Below, in pieces: positions 52,101 to 61,635 of a stretch of 64,000 nucleotides of DNA. The position numbers were made by a program, and so were the translations under genes. This DNA is from Tigriopus japonicus (lineage: Eukaryota; Arthropoda; Copepoda; Harpacticoida; Harpacticidae). The notes under the pieces were generated by a model. The model saw only the letters and a program-made list of their open reading frames with translations, ran no database searches and had not been told where the DNA came from. The DNA is taken from assembly GCA_010645155.1 (NCBI GenBank), contig CM021315.1:5805695-5869694 (forward strand), given 5' to 3'. Numbering within the stretch: position 1 is the stretch's first letter; the number at the start of each line of letters is the position of its first letter.

Positions 52101-55100
52101 GCAAGCAAGATTTATCTCAAGAAGGGTCTGATAAGGTTTTTTTTTCGTTGGAATTTTAAACATAATCAAAGCCAAAAAAAAAAATACCATGCAAATGAAA
52201 GTACATTAGTAAATCCAATTCATTGAGAACTATACGGACATGGTGTTCTGAATCACTCTGTGGAAGCATTCGTTCGCTCAAGATTGCTTCCAACTTCAAG
52301 TAGCTCACTTGGGTCACCTTCAATGACTTCAATTTACTGACGTAGATCTTGAAAGCGATTTCAGAGCTTGGTGGAACTGACTTGTTGTTTACCTCATCCC
52401 TTCACAGTTGGAATATTGCACCTCTTTCGGAGAATTCTCCAAGGCTTTGGATGAAAATGGATATGACAGAGAACAGATTGTATCAGTTGGTCCTTCTTCG
52501 TTCGTTCCCGTTAGATGTTAATTAGTATGCAATAAATCATACGTATATCAGCCCCTAGTTTTGTTCTGCTTGGAATCATTCCCACACTCCATCCACACAC
52601 AAGTGGTCACAAACCTCGAGATGGGTGGATGGATGTTTGCAACGTGAAAGCGCTTGACTTCGATTCACTCTGTTGAGTTCAGAAGAATGCTTTGCAAGCA
52701 ATGTCAATATGAAAAATAATGGCTTCAAAATTGAGGTAGTCCAAGTGGAATCACGACAGCAGCTTCGATGTGCCCCCCTCAAGGTCTTTCTTCACGACAT
52801 GCATTGTGAAATGAAATCTATTGCTCAAAGGGTGAAACTCGCTTGAAATGAATCAATTGGAAGAGAAAATCGGAATGCGATTCCCTTCATTTTTTTCTCC
52901 TTCTTTTTCGTCGTCGTCGTCGTCGTCTTCCCTCCATTATTTCTTGTGAATGAAAGAAATATGCGATTGATGAGAAATCCATAGGATATTTGGATTTGTC
53001 AATGGCCAACTCGATCAGCTTACGGAAATGATCTGTAATGCCATTCTCATAATTGCCAAGCAACGCCAAGGTTGTCGTGATTTTTTTTGGATTGGCTCAC
53101 TCGTCCGCGGTTTCGAGAATCCAATTGCTTGCCAACCATTCGAGAATTCAATTAACTTGGGGATTACAAATGATGATTAATGGATCCAGATCACTTGCAT
53201 GAAAATGTCCGAAGGGTTTCGGTTAAATCTGGGGATTATCCAAGATTATTGACTTTGGGACGTTTCGAGACATCCTGTCTGTTTTAAAAGGCTCACGTGT
53301 GTACAAAGCGCTTCATGCGTTTGGGGATCTATTGAACTATTAAACAACTATAGCAACCGTTCTAGTAATACAAGCATTATTTGACGTTGTCATTAAAGCG
53401 TTGTGTCTGACAACCTTTTCAGTCAGCTTTGGCTTTCTTGTCTGATAACGAAATTGTGTTCGATACGCTAACCGGACGATTAGACCACCAACAGTTCGGC
53501 CCTAATTAAGGCCTTTCAATGATCAACAAGGATCTTGAGATTCAGGGATCCGTTTACATTGATAGCGTTTTTTGCGTCTAGACGTCTGCTTTGTGGCGGC
53601 CAAAAATCGCCGATTGAACACATTTGATCAAAGCACAAAACCTGACGGCCAAATGAAAGAATGGCCTTTCAACATCTGTCAAACTTGGTAAACAAAGCAA
53701 AAGTAGGCCTACTAACTCTATCTTGCCGTGGTTTTGTTCTTGGGTAATGTGTACCTGTCACTGAATGGCGGTGTGTTAGTGTGATGGTCACTTCCGTGAT
53801 AAGAGATAATTATAACTTGTTGGGAAAAAATAACATAAAGACGAGAGCTGAGGACAAAAAGGCAATTTTCTCCCGTATTCAAACCACAACTGGTCCCAAC
53901 AGGCCCATACGAGCTAGGCCTCACGTTCTAAATACAATGCTTGGAAAACATTCAGGCACGAACGAAAAAAACGATAATTCCCCCTCTTCCCCCCAACAAA
54001 AAATGAACGAGAAGAAAGGCCTTTGTTTCACGTTTTTGCCTCGATTCTATCGAGACTTAATGCTTCTTCTTCTTGGTCGATTGCTTGGTGCTCTTTATCC
54101 TTCTGGAGACCTCCAAATAGAGTGTCCAATCTCGGAACTGTTGACACTTGCTTGGCTTTGGCTCGAAGAGTGGAGAACCTTTCCGACTGATTCGTCTCAG
54201 CTAGCTTTGGGCTTTAGGGACCGCCGTCGAAAATTACGGGTCCTTGTCAATTATGCGTTGCTGAAGGTGGAACAATTTTCTCCGGGTCCAACAATTCATC
54301 ATACGTACAGTACAACAATCCATCTCGAGCGAGGCTGGATCTAATCCAAAAGACGGCCTTTCCCTCGGCCTCTAGCCTTCATGTAGTACACACACAATGT
54401 GTCTCGTGGAAAAGATCGAAACGAAGGCCCAAGGCTTGACAACAATAGGACAAAGAGATCTTTTTTTCCTCTGCGGACTTTTTTGAGTGAGAACAATCCA
54501 ATTGACCAGTCAAGCAACTATGAACCCGATATCGCCCGGCCAGGGGAACAAAGTCTATTATCTAGTCCTTGAAGTCGTCTGTGTCCTTCTCTGTCTTTCC
54601 GAAGCGGACAAAGGCCAGACCAAAGGGACATCTTGATCCTAACCAGAAGTGGGTGAGTGAGTCGCCCGTGGTATTTGGCCAAATCAACATGCCAGGAAGA
54701 GGAAAGCATCTCGGAGGCCCCCTTTTCTTCATAGAAACGGAAAGGTTGGTACTTCCCAGCCTTCCAGCCTCAAAGAAAGACCCTTATCCCGAGTTTTTGC
54801 TGCCTTTCCGGCTTTGTTATCTTTCCACTAAGCAAACTATCGTGAAACGGAGGCAAAATGGCTCTTTAGGGAAATTGCCAAGAGATCCAGGTGGATCATC
54901 AGAAATTTCGGCAATAAAAAGCACACCTCAGCGTGCCAATCCGTTGCCCAAGATTGGTCAAGCTGGCCAGATCTGGAATCCTCATCTTATGGTGGGTCTC
55001 GTATGTTGGAACTTTATGTCGGTTCATCTCAGTCAGACAGCAAGGCACCATTTGAGCTCTTTAAAGCACTGCAAATGCATCATATTTTCGCTGACCACGA

Positions 55101-58100
55101 GGTTCCATGGTATTAGGAGTCAGGAGACGAGTGCAAATTCATCGTTTTGGCGACGATGAATGATCAAGTTCTTGAGGACTCATGAGTTCAAACAACAACG
55201 TTAGCCGTTTTTCCTCTCTAATACGACTTTCTTGATCTAATGACTTGTCTGATGTGCTGCCTTTTTTCTGCTCAGAATTTCCTTCTCATCATCATGAATC
55301 TCTGGAATTAATGTTTCCTTTTTTTGTTTCAGTCCGCCTTTTTATTCTTGTCGTCGACATTGCCATTGAGTCTAATTCTAGAGGGAGGCAAACTAATTGA
55401 ACATGTTCAACATCTCAAGCAAGTTTCCTTGCAAGGCGATTTCTTCCTCTGCCAAGTGGAATGAAAACCCTCAATTTTAGTCAATAAAGCTCATAACTTT
55501 AATAGGATCATAACCTTAAGAGAGGCTCGAGTGGCGAAATAAATGGAAAATGGCCAGGCCGATTGGGCTAAGCGGGGCCAAATTGCTTGGAAACATTGTC
55601 GTAATTCAGGCAGGAATATAACCCACCGAAACGAGCCTCACCAAGGATTTGCATTAAACGTTTCCTGAGAAGTTAGTTGGAAGTCTCTGTTGCACTTGTG
55701 ATGGAAGGTAGCAATCTTGATCGTGGAAACCCGTCATGACACAGCACGTTTTAAAACCAACACTTGGCACGACATTCCAATTTTGCTCAGGCGTGCTTTT
55801 GGTTCGCCGTTATTTCTGTCCTGAGGACTGACTGAGCTTCTCCTCCTTGATTGGAACTCTGCAGTGCTTTGACTTTGAAAGTTGGAATCTGTTGTTGTTG
55901 TTGCCGATCGATTTTAGGGGCCCTTTTCAGAAATTTTGTCGTGGGCTGATAGAAGGATCCGTGGTTGGTAGAAGCTTGAAAGTGAAATAGAAGAGCCGTT
56001 CCGTAATATCGACAATTGTTGGACAGACGTCGTCGGCATCGCATGTTTGGGGAGGGCTTCGAGCTTTTTGGGAAGGATTGTTGCTTGGGGTGAGTAATGA
56101 TCGCAAAGGAATCATTAGACTTATTTTTGTGAGACGACAGGACCGCCAATTTGGCTTCCTTGGGGTTAACGTCTCGAAGAAAGACGGTTCACCACGGTAT
56201 TTTTTCCCCAAGCCTCTGCGTCAAGAATTGGACGGAAAAAACTTGAACCAGTGGAGCCGAGTTCATCCATCTCCCGAGTTGATTAAAGTTGCCTCACAAG
56301 ATAATTCTCTGCATTCAAATGCCTCGGACCTCGGAACTTTCAAATTCATTTTCAAAGGAAGCTGAGGTCTGCCAAATCGTCATGCGAAGCGAGAGCAATG
56401 TCGACCTGGTTTTCTTCGCCCTTCTTGTTGTTGTTGTTCTCGTTCTTCTCCTCCCAAATCCTCCTCTTGAAGCAAAGAAGGCTTGGAAAGAAGAGCCTTG
56501 AGCAATTCAAAGCAGGATCATTATTCGCTTCCTGGAACTGGAAGCGACAAAAAGGACTCTTTCGAATGATTCAAACAAAAGCCCTTCTGGAACTTTTTGA
56601 TTTACGGGTGATGAATAAATCAGACCAAACATTGACGGGAACGATCCGGTTGGTCGGTCGGTCGATCCGACGGACTTTGTCTCTCAATCCTGCCCTCCGG
56701 ATGAATCGATCTCAAAGTAGTAGGGCTTGCAATAAAATTTGTTTCTTATCAGCCTTACTAAAAAAGTTGGAGCCATAAACTTGATTAATATGCGTGAGAT
56801 ATAATATATTCCATCCACATAAGATTTCCAATGTTTGGGAGTCATGGCTCATTTCCATTTTAGCCAGATTCATGCAAATTGACGAAATCATGCTCATATT
56901 AGCAAAGCACCAAACCAGAGTCGTGTTTCTTTAAGGAAAAAAAGGTGTGATCAAATTTCCAAGCCATATTCAGTAAGAACACAATTTCTTTTGTTAAGTC
57001 GGGTCTCTGGGATCTGACACTGATTTGCGAACAAGGTAAGCAAAACACTTGGGCAAGAACTCATTTCTCGAGAAACCATAGCTAAGGGGTATGTCAATGC
57101 TGGAGATAGAAACTGCAGTAAGATATACGGCCTGAAGGGTAGAACTTTCATTGGTGCACCAGATCAGTTATTTGGAGCAATTTCCTTAATCATTAGCACG
57201 AACTTGCCCGGGCGTAGGAAAAAGGGTCTGGGCTCCGTTTGCTCATTGGTCAGATTGAAATGGTTTCGGAGCGATTCTCCTCCATTTCAAGATCCAGTTT
57301 GTGAGAGCCACAGCCTATTTTTGTGGCCTAACCCAACTTCGTGCCAACTATGCCTCCTAGATAGTATTGATGGTGAGATTTCCAGCCCGGAAGGCAATAA
57401 ACCATGCAACCCATAACCAAACTCGGGAAATCATACCATTCGAAAACGCCAGCCTCTCCATAACCAGTTTCTTGGCCATTTTCTTTTCTGTTCTTTGGGC
57501 AGATAACATGCAAGGAAAATATCACTGCAGTAATTACAATCGTTGTCTGAACAAGATTGCGGTGTAAACCTGGGATAATCGGATCCAAAGTCCGATTCAT
57601 GATTGACTCGGACGTGCGGGGGTGGCGGTTTGAGGTTCAATTTCCATTTGGGTGATCGGATCGATTTCGCTCAAGGCTTAGAAATTGATACACACACACT
57701 CATATGCAGAGGAGGAGACTCATTATGAGTAGGTCTGGAAAATATCCCATCGGCCAAATCCAGATCAGAGTTTGTGTGCCGCATATTCATGACCTCTAGT
57801 CCACAGGAATGCCCTGGAGAAGCATTTCCACGTATTTGTGCCTTGAAATAATTCATTAAGTGTGACACGATTTGTTTGCTTTTCACCTCAAGCTCAACTG
57901 AAGAAGCCGATAAGTCACTTTGAGGCAAAACACAAACCAATTTGTTACACTGTATTTTGAGTAGCAAGTAGATTAATGATTGAGCCACTCTAATACTACT
58001 TCCTTCAATTCAACTTGCCTTGTTGAGGAGCTTTGCTCAGAGCGGGTTAAACTTGCTCACATTTTAACATCACTTTGAGTTGACTCCAAAAACAGGGTTC

Positions 58101-60454
58101 CTGTCTTTTTTTTGTTCAAGTGTGGTGCGTTTTGGTCCTCTAACATCGTGGAATTTTGAGCATTCTTTATCTGCCCAGTAAATGTACTTTAGGTCACGTG
58201 TAAGGCAAATGTTTAATGGGCCCACTATGTTTGCCAAAGATTGAAGTAAATCAACATACCGCTATCGAATAGAAACCCTCGTGCTGAATTTATTTATTTC
58301 TTACTTTTTTATATTTCATTCAAGGTTATTTTGGTGGTTTTTCAAACTGCCATTGCAAATTACTTAAATTCCTTTCAAGACATTTTGGAATTTCCAAATT
58401 TTAGTATTCGAGCTTTTTCCTCCTCAGGTCCGTCACCTTCAGGTCGGCTTGTAATGATAAACGATCAGAGCGTAGTTCATGCACGAAGGCCAAGTTTGAT
58501 GTTTCATCCTGGAAATTCAAGACATTTTAAGAAGCTCCTAACCTAGTGTGAAGTGTCTAATTCCCCGATCATTGCCTTTGTTCAAGCTGATCTAGTGAAA
58601 GTGCCGTCAACAAAGTCAATTATTTTGGACTCGAGGAACACACACGCCATATGTGTGGAAAGTTCCTCTTGATACGGCGGCAGAAGGAGCTATTCTTGTC
58701 AAGTGATCCCTTCGCTGCAATCTGCACCTCTTGGCCGGCGCAATCATGCAGGGTGCATAAAGAGTTAAGCGTTCAACAGATGGTCTTGATCACGAACGTA
58801 ATTGTGGACGTCTTTGTGTCAATGAGCCCCTCCTTCCACACTCAGTAGTAAATAGCAAATGACCGTCAAGTTTAATTGATAAACTGAGAAGAATCCCTGC
58901 CGTGCCTCCAGTCCTCACTCAGCTTTGTCAGGGTAAGAAGTGCTTCTGTAATTCTTAGTAAGCGCACGTGTACACACTCGTGTTTCCTTGAAACATTCGT
59001 GACGGAATTGGAAGCCATTTGGCCTAAATATAAATAAGGATTCTCATATCTGCAAATGTGGTTTGACTGACAAGGACTGGCTTGCTTACCTTGCCCCTGA
59101 GATATCAGAGTTCGTCTCCGAGTTCAGTCTTTTACGTTCATGTACAATATTGAAGTCGGCCAACTTCGAGAAATCCGTATTAGCACCATGGCCAATTAAT
59201 CTGGCCGATTTCCTTGACTCCAAGAGTCGGACTTCTTCCAACTTTTTCTTCACTTCAGGCCCGCCATTCTGAAACAGACAATGAGACAGGGAGAATGATG
59301 GTCATGGTTTGAATTGAAGACCCACACACACAAAAAAGTATTAGCATACGGGCAATTCGTCATTTGTAGATGAGAGTTATTCACGGGGATCGTAATGGTT
59401 TTCCGAGGTGCACCTTTGACCTCTTTTGTCATGGAAAATTTCAAAGGTGAAAAAGTGGGCTTTTGGTTTGCGTCGAGTTTGGGGCCTTCTAGTCAGTTGA
59501 CAGCTCTTTTGATTGAGTAAAGATAAGGCAATAGATACCTTTCTTTCGAATATTGAGACATCTTGAAAATGCACCCTGTCAATATTTACGGGATGTTACC
59601 GGGTTTGCATTAAAGGGACCTGCGAATCACGAAGGAGGCGAGACTAATGGTCAGTCAGGCAAATATCAACCATCAATAAGTCGTTCAATATGCCTAGTCC
59701 CTTCTTCATTTTCGTTTTCAAGATGGTAACGTCAAGGGTTTGGCAGAACAAACAAAGTAAATCAAGATGTGTTTGCTCTGTTTAACATCAATAGAGCCTT
59801 TCCTCCTTCACTGACACATATCAAGATTGCCCGTTTGGACGAACGAACAAAGACTTGTTCTCTACTTTGAATCCTAATTGGCGAGATAAGGAGGCCCGAG
59901 AGGAAGGCATTGCTCGATCGAAATTGTTATCGGGCCCTTCTCAAAGTTCTGCAATTCCGGACGACGAACCCATACGCTTCAATTTGCAATTGGAAGCAAT
60001 GGTCTACAAGATTCGCGAGGACTCTTACCAGAAGCTGTATGATGACTTGGTCAATGTTTGGTCGGTGATGTACCACGGCTCCTTGCATTTCACGATTGCA
60101 ATGGGTCACATACACAATTTGTCCAGAGCGTAGCTTGGAGCTGGTCACATTTTGAAAGCCAGGTCCGACAATCTCGGTCTCTCGGAACTCTTTCACTCGG
60201 CGAGTGTCGTCGAACTTGACCGAGTATCGGTTCTGGCCAAGTCTGTCCTCACAAGTCTTCATGGCTTGAATGATTCCTGGGTAGAGCTTACCATCATCTC
60301 CCGGGGCCACCACCCTGGTTCCCAGGATGGACCGCTTGGCCAGCCGCTTGGACACGCTCGAGCCCCCGGGGCTGGTAACCATTGACGATGGAGATGACGT
60401 CGAGGAAGACGACGATGTCGGCGACGACGAAGAAGAGGATGGGAGCATCATCAT
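24994..60454 (-). CDS. Glut4EF: Large Glut4EF/ZNF704/ZNF395-family transcription factor with giant introns
   Basis: Seven minus-strand exons (60454-60029, 59268-59090, 47644-47418, 43349-43048, 26209-26106, 25988-25481, 25191-24994) join in phase to 647 aa. All introns are GT-AG, of 760, 11445, 4068, 16838, 117 and 289 bp. After a Ser-rich start (residues 1-35) come DUF4772 (about 36-140), ESRKSARL, a CRKRR block with [11 protein letters not shown], and [11 protein letters not shown]2H2 finger follows (C388, C393, H406, H411), then [21 protein letters not shown] and a C-clamp (C617, C630, C633, C639, [11 protein letters not shown]). The family is known as nuclear DNA-binding regulators, including the GLUT4 enhancer factor and HD-gene binding proteins. 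The target genes in this organism are unknown. Start: three consecutive ATGs at 60454-60446; the frame is open upstream only through a GTG. It is head-to-tail with its compact paralog. Confidence 0.92.
25481..25988 (-). CDS. Glut4EF: Large Glut4EF gene, exon 6 (acidic FYY and MARPPHE motifs)
   Basis: Acceptor ATTTCCAG before GAAACC, donor GTAAGTACT after GCCAATA (phase 0). [10 protein letters not shown] and [13 protein letters not shown] are shared with the paralog. The remainder is Ser/Pro/His-rich and poorly conserved. The apparent ORF extends past both splice sites. Confidence 0.9.
26106..26209 (-). CDS. Glut4EF: Large Glut4EF gene, exon 5 (C2H2 finger)
   Basis: A 104-bp exon, too short for simple ORF finding. 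Acceptor TTCTTTCAG, donor GTAAGT, phase 0 in and phase 2 out. It encodes [10 protein letters not shown] through HIRRYHL, the family's single zinc finger, with the same Cys/His spacing as the paralog. Confidence 0.9.
28028..28047. repeat. (GA)n microsatellite
   Basis: About ten GA units, preceded by AGACAGACAG. Confidence 0.9.
38013..38033. repeat. (CAAG)n microsatellite
   Basis: Five consecutive CAAG units in intron 4 of the large gene. Confidence 0.9.
40155..40175. repeat. (CTTC)n microsatellite
   Basis: Five CTTC units within a pyrimidine-rich stretch at about 40050-40290. Confidence 0.85.
43048..43349 (-). CDS. Glut4EF: Large Glut4EF gene, exon 4
   Basis: Acceptor ACTTTCAG, donor GTAAGC, phase 1 in and phase 0 out. 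It encodes an Ala/Ser-rich stretch ending in [16 protein letters not shown] and KRLK. The DEGIV motif aligns with VTDEGIVKD of the paralog, where the rest of this exon is much shorter. Confidence 0.88.
43350..47417 (-). other. Intron 3 of the large Glut4EF gene (4.1 kb)
   Basis: No coding sequence supported. It includes a (GA)10 tract at 44311-44330 and pyrimidine-rich stretches. This intron (phase 1) has no counterpart in the compact paralog. Confidence 0.55.
44311..44330. repeat. (GA)10 microsatellite
   Basis: Uninterrupted GA tract, which could act as a GAGA-factor site, though nothing shows that. Confidence 0.9.
47418..47644 (-). CDS. Glut4EF: Large Glut4EF gene, exon 3
   Basis: Acceptor GGTTGCAG and donor GTAAGT, phase 2 in and phase 1 out. 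The new codon across the junction gives Ser, followed by [28 protein letters not shown] corresponds to [16 protein letters not shown] in the paralog. The exon is 11.4 kb from exon 2 and 4.1 kb from exon 4, yet phase and homology leave little doubt. Confidence 0.9.
51734..51758. repeat. (CCAA)n microsatellite
   Basis: About six CCAA units in intron 2 of the large gene. Confidence 0.9.
52908..52928. repeat. (TCG)n microsatellite
   Basis: About seven TCG/CGT units. The minus-strand reading gives an Arg-rich ORF that is not a gene. Confidence 0.85.
59090..59268 (-). CDS. Glut4EF: Large Glut4EF gene, exon 2
   Basis: Acceptor TTTCAG before AATGGC and donor GTAAGC after GGGGCAAG (phase 2). It contains [12 protein letters not shown] and NTDFSKLAD, closely matching [12 protein letters not shown] and DTDFSKLAD in the compact gene. 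Confidence 0.9.
60029..60454 (-). CDS. Glut4EF: Large Glut4EF gene, exon 1 (Ser-rich leader and DUF4772)
   Basis: Encodes residues 1-142 and ends CAGCTTCTG before GTAAGAG (phase 0). The domain core includes [33 protein letters not shown] and [15 protein letters not shown], each with a direct counterpart in the compact paralog. The Ser-rich leader is missing in the paralog. Confidence 0.92.
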
Positions 60455-61575
60455 CCTCACTTCAAATGAGATCAAGGCGAAGGGATCAAATTGCCAAAAG
60501 ACAAGAAACACTGGTGGCGCCGGTAGGAGTAGTAGCTGTGAGCTATGTTCTCCTGTTGGTGTGACAGAGCGTCGAGGATGTTCAGTTCCCTGTTTTCGAG
60601 GAGAGGCAAAGCCAAACGAACGTGATTGCCTCTTCGTCGATCAGCTATATTTCGATGCCACGACAAGGCTGTTTGTTGGAAGGCCAGAAAAAAGACTGTT
60701 GCCAGAGCTGCACTTTACGATGAAAGGACACTCTGTGCACACAAGGAAATGTATTTGTCGGTGTTGCTACTGCCGCTGATTTTGTTGTCGCTACTCTTGC
60801 AGCGGAAGGTAGCGTTTCTAAACTCGGACCGGAAAATGAAATCAATGCTCTGAGGTGTTCACCGTTTGCAATGTTCTCAAGATTCACACACTGAATCAAG
60901 TCACTGAGCCACTCGTAATATATTGAACACAGGTTTACCACCAAATTGGTGCAAGGCGTGAATAAACGAATAATTACTCTGCCGAGCTTATGGAGACTTC
61001 AGAAGCTAATCAATTGGCAGTATAGTTTCAGGAATTGTGCAAACTGCTAACTCACTCCGCCGGTCACACAACACGGGGTTAAAGATGACGAGGCCGGGGC
61101 CTCAATTGGCAGTTCAATAATGGTCTTCGGGGACTTCAATCGGGTCACTTCACTCATTTCAGACACGAGAGCAAAATGGCTTCCCAACGGAGTAGCAAGA
61201 TCTGCCGGTCTATCCGTAAAACACATTCTACCCCAGATTCATCCGTTGAAATTCACAAGCAAACACGTCACATGGGATGGTTACCCGAGACCAGGGGGGG
61301 GCCTAGCATCAATGATATTAACCACCACAATCAGCTGTTGCCAATTGTCTACTGACAGAAGGAGGAATCAGATTCAGGGACGACTTGCAAGTTCATTCCT
61401 ATGAGAGCACTTTTCCTCTCTGTGCCTCGGCGTTCTCAAATATCAAGTCAAGTTTGCCGGGCGAGCTGCGCCGCGTTTCACGGCTTCAAATCCGAGTGCT
61501 AGTTCGTCGGGGTGCGAGAAGTCCAACTGCCAAAGTTTTGCCTGACGTTCTAGACTCCAGAGGCACTGGGAGGAA
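60455..61575 (-). other. 5' flank / probable 5' UTR region of the large Glut4EF gene
   Basis: Lies between the start codon and the conserved promoter block. ORFs on the opposite strand (60327-60779) are shadows of exon 1 and its GC-rich leader. No second coding exon is recognised. Confidence 0.45.
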
Positions 61576-61635
61576 AACAAAAGAACCACGTGACCCCCGG
61601 CACTCACTCTGATTGGCTCGAGTGCGGTGACGTAA
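61576..61635 (-). promoter_or_regulatory. Conserved promoter module of the large paralog (E-box, CCAAT, CRE-like)
   Basis: On the plus strand: AACAAAAG (61576-61583), CACGTG (61587-61592), ATTGGCTCGAG (61612-61622) and TGACGTAA (61628-61635). Read towards the gene this is a CRE-like site, a CCAAT box and an E-box, 1.1 kb above the start codon. The first three elements match the block above the compact paralog (21694-21737) in order and nearly in spacing. The promoter role is inferred. Confidence 0.6.

Larger units (their letters stand above)
47645..59089 (-). other. Intron 2 of the large Glut4EF gene (11.4 kb)
   Basis: No nested gene supported. Two longish plus-strand frames (ATG 53784-54344, and 54689-55159) are near the length expected by chance in sequence of this size and show no domains. 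CCAA and CGT repeats are present. An exact GCCGGCG lies at 58734-58740. Confidence 0.5.

Noticed and set aside
53784..55159. Two long plus-strand ORFs (ATG 53784-54344, and 54689-55159) inside intron 2
   Set aside because: Lengths are near what chance gives over 64 kb in six frames. The second is long only if a TTG start is allowed. Neither shows a domain, repeat or splice pattern suggesting a nested gene.
60327..60779. 150-codon plus-strand ORF with an acidic Asp/Glu run
   Set aside because: Antisense shadow of the Ser-rich exon 1 of the large Glut4EF gene.
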